In this document: positions 62,101 to 64,000 of the stretch, in pieces
Layout: the number at the start of each line of letters is the position of its first letter
How positions within the stretch are numbered: the stretch's first letter is position 1
Assembly: GCA_035041965.1 (NCBI GenBank)
Contig: JAPYMA010002694.1
Span: 1-64,000, forward strand
Direction: 5' to 3'
Length of the DNA: 64,000 nucleotides
Source: Anisakis pegreffii
Taxonomy: Eukaryota; Nematoda; Chromadorea; Rhabditida; Anisakidae
The notes under the pieces: generated by a model
The model's input: the letters and a program-made list of their open reading frames with translations, nothing else
Databases searched by the model: none
What the model was told of the DNA's origin: nothing
Translations under genes and position numbers: made by a program

Positions 62101-64000
62101 GGCGTCTGCGTTACAACTAGTCCATCTTGTTCTTGATAAACTTCCTGATCTGTATACTCCGTTATTTAGACGTGAAGGTTTGTGCTTGTTTCAATCTCTC
62201 CTTATAAAATATTTGAAAAATAAAACTTTTCATTAAAAATGTCATCACTAACTAGATGATTCAACTCATTGACGCACTTAAAAGCACCTCATTTTGGGTG
62301 AATTAGAAGTTGTCGTTGTTGAATACGTTCCTTTCTGAGATTAGTCATAATATTTATATCTATATGAATTGAATGGCGAATTTCAGGCGTTGTGCATGAA
62401 GTTGAGAAGCTTTCGAAAATAAAGTCCGATTCACCAGTGAGTATGCCTCCGGTTCGTTCATCACCATCCGTAATCGCCAGTTTACGAGATGGTAATAGTA
62501 GTAGTAGCAGTAATACGAACACAAATCAGTCTGTAATACGAACACGAAGTGCGTTGAAGAGTCGTGCGTCTTTAGTTTCGTCTGTCAGTGAGGATCATAC
62601 TTCTGGTTAGATTTTTTGCATTTGTTCAGTGTTTAGTATGGTGATTACTTGTTTTTTTAAAATTGTTTTTAGTATTCTTCATATAGTACCATTGATAATC
62701 GTCGTGTATTATTCACCATTGTTCTCGTGATCAATGATATCCTTCCTTATTGTCTGATGATTTGTGGGATATGTTGTTTTAATTAGAATCAGCTGTGGGA
62801 TCTTTCTTTGTGGGATGTTTTAATTTTCTAATGATTTGTTTCAATAGTGATTGTTGCTGTATTGTCAGTTTTTTGCGATTTATAACAATGATAGTATTGT
62901 TGTAATAAAATTAATAGCAATAGTAAACATAGGTGAAAACGGTGGTTATGATATGATGAGAGTAATAATAAGAGGGATTCAGGCAAGCATGCTTCTTCGT
63001 CGTCAAGCGCGTCGCAGTCGTCGTCGTCGCTAGCATCGAGCCGTAATCGTAGCACAACTCAACCACCGATCGCTATTGATGGTGCAAGTACGAGTAACGA
63101 TACGACGAACACTCGTGTGATCGTGTCACCGAGTGGCGGACGTCATCGAAGGAAAGCATCTCCGGAAAGGTTGTTTAAATTTTTATCTTATGATCTATAT
63201 ATTATCGCGATTATCGTTATTGTTGTGATGTCATTGGAATATCTAATTATTCCCTTTTATGGTTGAACTATTCATTAGGACGAAAAATTTGTTCGACTGG
63301 AGTGAGGTGGAATCCATTTTTGTGATTTGAAATCTGGTCGTATCGAACAAATTCTGAATTCATCTGAAAAATATTTAAATTGCTAATATTCAGTCACAAT
63401 CGTCTATTGTTTTATTAAAATGGTTTTTATTTTTTGATATGTTGGCATATCAGTAGCTCTGATAAGACGTGAGCATTTTTTTAACGATCAATCATTTGTT
63501 TGATTTACTCACCACCAATATAATGATTAAGCCGAACAATTGACTGATTTTTTTTGAAATGATAGCGAAGTGTGTAAGATGAAAAATGCTTTCTGGTGAT
63601 ATTTTTGGTGTTTCCTCGTTGAGAGTTGTTTCTATTCGCACAGTGATTACTTTATGCAATAATCATTGAAAGGGAATAAATGCGAGTATTACTATGAAAT
63701 GTTATTTCAGAAATCCAAATTTCAGTCCAATATCCAAGAAGGAATCTCGTCGTAAAGGTTCATCGACCACGTCGAATTTCCTCCACTCACTTCGACTGCC
63801 GTCATTCCGAATGCCCGGCACATCATCGTCCTCATCATCGCACTCACCGCACGATATGATTCCTAATCAAGGTAGTATCGTTGCTTGAAAATTTTACACC
63901 AATGCAACGAGGCAAGCATAGGTGAAGAAAACACTTTGAAATGGAGAAGATTTAGTTCTGGGAGGGATATAGCTTAGATATTGGTTTGTGCTTGTAGGGA
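28993..64000 (+). CDS. TRIP12: TRIP12-type HECT E3 ubiquitin ligase, 5' part, cut by window end
   Basis: HECT-type E3 ubiquitin ligase of the TRIP12/UFD4 group; relatives attach ubiquitin to nuclear and ubiquitin-fusion substrates. 21 exons: 29004-29127, 29331-29428, 29684-29956, 30677-30744, 33186-33419, 33849-33999, 34414-34922, 35525-35613, 58360-58544, 58752-58847, 58938-59030, 59255-59416, 59772-60012, 60284-60395, 60840-61002, 61167-61311, 61510-61631, 61943-62177, 62387-62605, 62983-63169, 63711-63871. All junctions agree in phase, giving about 1222 residues. Residues 1-485 are low complexity, 486-774 resemble the TRIP12 armadillo-like region, a WWE domain lies at about 840-910, more helical repeat follows to about 1033, then a Ser-rich linker. 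The match to human TRIP12 is by remembered sequence (MEGL..NE, GNEE, LLQKEHNFEL, FRREG). The catalytic HECT domain should lie beyond 64000. Confidence 0.92.
29331..29428 (+). CDS. TRIP12: TRIP12 exon 2
   Basis: Residues 42-74, GAARKETQATQ...KLRKLAHSSASQ, basic and Ser/Thr-rich. The acceptor is TATTACAG and the donor CAG|GTGCGT. Phases fit both neighbours. Confidence 0.8.
29684..29956 (+). CDS. TRIP12: TRIP12 exon 3
   Basis: Residues 75-165. Ser/Ala-rich with an Ala run and a His-rich block, then a more structured GELRYLTDFFPDQSPTDRR. It ends at ATC|GTCAGT. The 720-base intron after it contains a perfect 13-base hairpin. Confidence 0.85.
30030..30065. repeat. Perfect 13-base inverted repeat in TRIP12 intron 3
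   Basis: TTATATTTGGCTC (30030-30042) pairs perfectly with GAGCCAAATATAA (30053-30065) across a 10-base loop. It sits in the intron about 75 bases past the exon 3 donor. It could be a small fold-back element or an RNA hairpin affecting splicing. Confidence 0.9.
30677..30744 (+). CDS. TRIP12: TRIP12 exon 4
   Basis: Residues 166-187, SVAETIEDSTPPLAIPSPAP. The acceptor is TTTTCAG and the donor AAAG|GTTTCT, phase 2. That phase matches the exon at 33186 and not the open frame near 30946. The following intron is 2441 bases, with TTAATTA-rich sequence at 31190-31240 and a TTTA run at 33003-33031. Confidence 0.8.
33186..33419 (+). CDS. TRIP12: TRIP12 exon 5
   Basis: Residues 188-265: GREKIRGRKSRAK (basic, possible nuclear targeting), Ser runs, then a Gln-rich stretch. 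The acceptor is clear. The donor at GAC|GTTCGT was chosen because it is phase 2, so the 3' boundary is less certain than the rest. Confidence 0.7.
33849..33999 (+). CDS. TRIP12: TRIP12 exon 6
   Basis: Residues 266-316, RYEVASKRVFPSVASASSLA, then Gly/His/Asn-rich sequence. The acceptor is AATTTCAG and the donor CAG|GTCAGT. Confidence 0.8.
34414..34922 (+). CDS. TRIP12: TRIP12 exon 7, long low-complexity exon
   Basis: Residues 317-485, the longest exon seen. Ser/Ala-, Gln- and His-rich, with Pro, Gln and Ala runs, and ending HIRNMQ. Almost certainly disordered. The acceptor ATTTTAAG is weaker but in phase. A 602-base intron follows. Confidence 0.85.
35525..35613 (+). CDS. TRIP12: TRIP12 exon 8, entry to the conserved region
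   Basis: Residues 486-515: SQAVHAASSILGTLVPRVQH. This aligns with human TRIP12 just before the armadillo region (LFGPLGPRMSQLFHRT). It has the consensus acceptor ATTTTAG and donor A|GTAAGT, phase 1. A 22.7-kb intron follows. Confidence 0.85.
42077..42442. repeat. Left direct repeat of the composite element
   Basis: 366 bases, beginning TCTGCTGAAAG and ending TAGTTGATCT. It is the first member of the pair. Confidence 0.9.
42842..43013 (+). repeat. AAT/GAA-rich simple sequence inside the element
   Basis: AAT and GAAGAA units translate as a Lys/Asn-rich open frame, but only because the repeat units lack stop codons. I do not consider it a gene. Confidence 0.7.
43259..43507 (+). CDS. Doubtful open frame inside the composite element
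   Basis: About 82 codons with a GTG rather than ATG start, including KKMLLEVFILYELDGQ. It lies between the two direct repeats, so it could be a remnant of an element protein, but I recognise no domain. Chance is more likely. Confidence 0.12.
   Translation: MLGYSPLKEFKSNQLSNSIHQSNDAEAEKASMKKMLLEVFILYELDGQMIVTFDFCSNVDHVCANGSEWKQFCDPPNLVSLL
43564..43929. repeat. Right direct repeat of the composite element
   Basis: Second 366-base copy, same orientation and equal length as the left one. Confidence 0.9.
45985..46010. repeat. ATTGCT hexanucleotide repeat
   Basis: Four consecutive GCTATT units. On the minus strand they give an Asn/Ser repeat in one frame, which I treat as a by-product. Confidence 0.85.
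46532..46656 (+). CDS. Candidate alternative TRIP12 first exon
   Basis: TTCGCAG ends one base before the ATG at 46533. The frame MSRRRPGVRFSFNPS... runs 41 codons plus one base to a donor AAAG|GTATAT. The phase (1) is exactly what the armadillo exon at 58360 needs. This would give a short isoform lacking the disordered N terminus and starting directly at the armadillo repeats. It could instead be the first exon of an unrelated nested gene, or chance. Confidence 0.4.
49963..50058. repeat. Tandem duplication, unit about 46-50 bases
   Basis: GGAATG.GATATAAA.TGTTCAG and the bases that follow occur twice in a row (49963-50008 and 50013-50058) with one substitution and one small gap. It looks recent. 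Confidence 0.9.
53614..53720. repeat. ATT microsatellite
   Basis: Imperfect ATT/GTT trinucleotide tract. It opens frames on both strands that should be ignored. Confidence 0.85.
54457..54556. repeat. AAT microsatellite
   Basis: AAT units with GAT, AGT and GGT interruptions. The Asn-rich and Ile-rich frames it creates on the two strands are artefacts. Confidence 0.85.
58360..58544 (+). CDS. TRIP12: TRIP12 exon 9, first armadillo-region exon
   Basis: Residues 516-577: RVVTIMEGLRSSNEIRQ, GNEESLPNLPVKDIV and ALIALLQKEHNFEL. Each stretch lines up with human TRIP12 (LLQGLQASDE, GNEETLGGFPVK, ALITLLQMEHNFD). The acceptor is GATTCAG and the donor TTG|GTCAGT. Confidence 0.95.
58752..58847 (+). CDS. 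TRIP12: TRIP12 exon 10
   Basis: Residues 578-609, AARCISNMLEALPRALPIVI, matching the human [20 protein letters not shown] helix pair. Donor AAG|GTTCGA. Confidence 0.95.
58938..59030 (+). CDS. TRIP12: TRIP12 exon 11
   Basis: Residues 610-640, IECIDVAEQSLMALEVMSKR, close to the human CIDVAEQALTALEMLSRR. The acceptor is TTTTTGCAG. Confidence 0.95.
59255..59416 (+). CDS. TRIP12: TRIP12 exon 12
   Basis: Residues 641-694, FFSVPSQRLAFQIAANC, then DSLADLTQRLLIE, armadillo-like helices. Strong acceptor TGTTTCAG. The 355-base intron after it has no feature. Confidence 0.95.
59772..60012 (+). CDS. TRIP12: TRIP12 exon 13
   Basis: Residues 695-774: DKRCLESVSVLFCRLVDN, then NVQQLLLVQP and a helical end. 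I used the acceptor ATTAAAG at 59771 rather than a later ATG because it restores residues that match human TRIP12. Donor G|GTGAGT. Confidence 0.9.
60284..60395 (+). CDS. TRIP12: TRIP12 exon 14
   Basis: Residues 775-811, DFARTIRFLIIGTESEDRS, then PSQQLQELVFLAG, matching the human ETLHFLLCG and SPQELYELTSLI region. The donor GCCGG|GTATGA is phase 2. A 444-base intron follows. Confidence 0.9.
60840..61002 (+). CDS. TRIP12: TRIP12 exon 15, start of WWE domain
   Basis: Residues 812-866: ELLPRLPSDGIFEID, then VQWIWKDDSNQWQPF and FDSRVIE. The Trp-Trp pattern marks the WWE domain, a fold that in other proteins binds ADP-ribose units. Confidence 0.95.
61167..61311 (+). CDS. TRIP12: TRIP12 exon 16, end of WWE domain
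   Basis: Residues 867-914: ISLQINGNVYRMDLQRM and TTGFERAIQRR, the second half of WWE with its basic end. Donor CAGA|GTTTGT, phase 1. Confidence 0.93.
61510..61631 (+). CDS. TRIP12: TRIP12 exon 17
   Basis: Residues 915-955, SKAAQPEEDCRLELLRND, then LKQVVQMLFPILVEID, helical, corresponding to the human AKSFIKTLFGVLYEVYS segment. Donor TCT|GTTAGT. Confidence 0.9.
61943..62177 (+). CDS. TRIP12: TRIP12 exon 18
   Basis: Residues 956-1033: GPALRYESLRVMLRMIYPSE, then SHIA-like and LPDLYTPLFRREG, which match human GPAVRHKCLRAILRIIY and FSVYFRREG. Phase 1 donor. Confidence 0.95.
62387..62605 (+). CDS. TRIP12: TRIP12 exon 19, linker
   Basis: Residues 1034-1106: VVHEVEKLSKIKSD, then a Ser/Arg-rich, probably disordered linker. 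A donor at GATG|GTAATA inside the exon could give a shorter form in the same phase (1). Confidence 0.85.
62983..63169 (+). CDS. TRIP12: TRIP12 exon 20, Ser-rich linker
   Basis: Residues 1107-1168: a Ser run, then RVIVSPSGGRHRRKASPE, basic and rich in likely phosphorylation sites. Acceptor GATTCAG, donor AAG|GTTGTT. A 541-base intron follows. Confidence 0.85.
63711..63871 (+). CDS. TRIP12: TRIP12 exon 21, last exon in window
   Basis: Residues 1169-1222: PISKKESRRKGSSTTSNFLH and FRMPGTSSSSSSHSP. It corresponds to the human SPKSSFLASLNPKTWGRL stretch that precedes the C-terminal half. It ends in phase 1, and the gene continues outside the window. Confidence 0.85.

Overview
The window looks like nuclear DNA of a nematode. 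The decisive clue is the predicted product of the minus-strand gene, a DDX3-family RNA helicase whose core matches C. elegans LAF-1 almost word for word as I recall that protein. Supporting clues are splice acceptors of the TTTTCAG type, acceptors lying just upstream of start codons (as expected for spliced-leader trans-splicing), and AT-rich introns. I cannot name the species. Introns of hundreds of bases to more than 20 kb suggest an expanded genome rather than a compact Caenorhabditis-like one; that is inference.

Layout. 1-4160: sequence downstream of the helicase gene with no recognised gene; its plus strand is rich in A and C. 4161-10697: the laf-1/DDX3 gene on the minus strand, 12 coding exons and about 772 codons, from a glycine-rich N terminus with an eIF4E-binding-type motif, through the full DEAD-box core, to a last exon of only 18 bases that supplies the conserved Asp-Trp-Trp tail. 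Two of its introns carry copies of the same roughly 245-base repeat, and a third holds a frame-preserving candidate cassette exon with a second PPHLRG motif. 10698-28992: an 18-kb stretch between the two genes, full of microsatellites, with a few orphan exon-like islands (around 13.5 and 18.3-18.8 kb) and a 137-base MITE-like element. 28993-64000: the plus-strand TRIP12-type HECT ubiquitin ligase gene, 21 exons and about 1222 codons visible, cut off by the window end before the catalytic HECT domain.

The TRIP12 model falls into two blocks. Eight exons between 29.0 and 35.6 kb encode a low-complexity, probably disordered N terminus rich in Ser, Ala, Gln and His. A single intron of about 22.7 kb follows. 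From 58.36 kb on come the armadillo-like repeats, the WWE domain and a Ser-rich linker. The giant intron contains a 1.86-kb composite element with 366-base terminal direct repeats, several microsatellites, and a trans-splice-like first exon near 46.5 kb whose reading phase fits the armadillo exon. I checked the phase of every proposed exon junction in both genes by hand and all are consistent.

The two genes have unrelated jobs, RNA remodelling and translation control versus protein ubiquitination. Nothing in the sequence suggests an operon; they are transcribed divergently. I found no tRNA, rRNA, SL RNA or CRISPR array. No clearly new biological system is visible. The items most worth following are the duplicated helicase motif exon, the alternative TRIP12 start and the composite repeat element.
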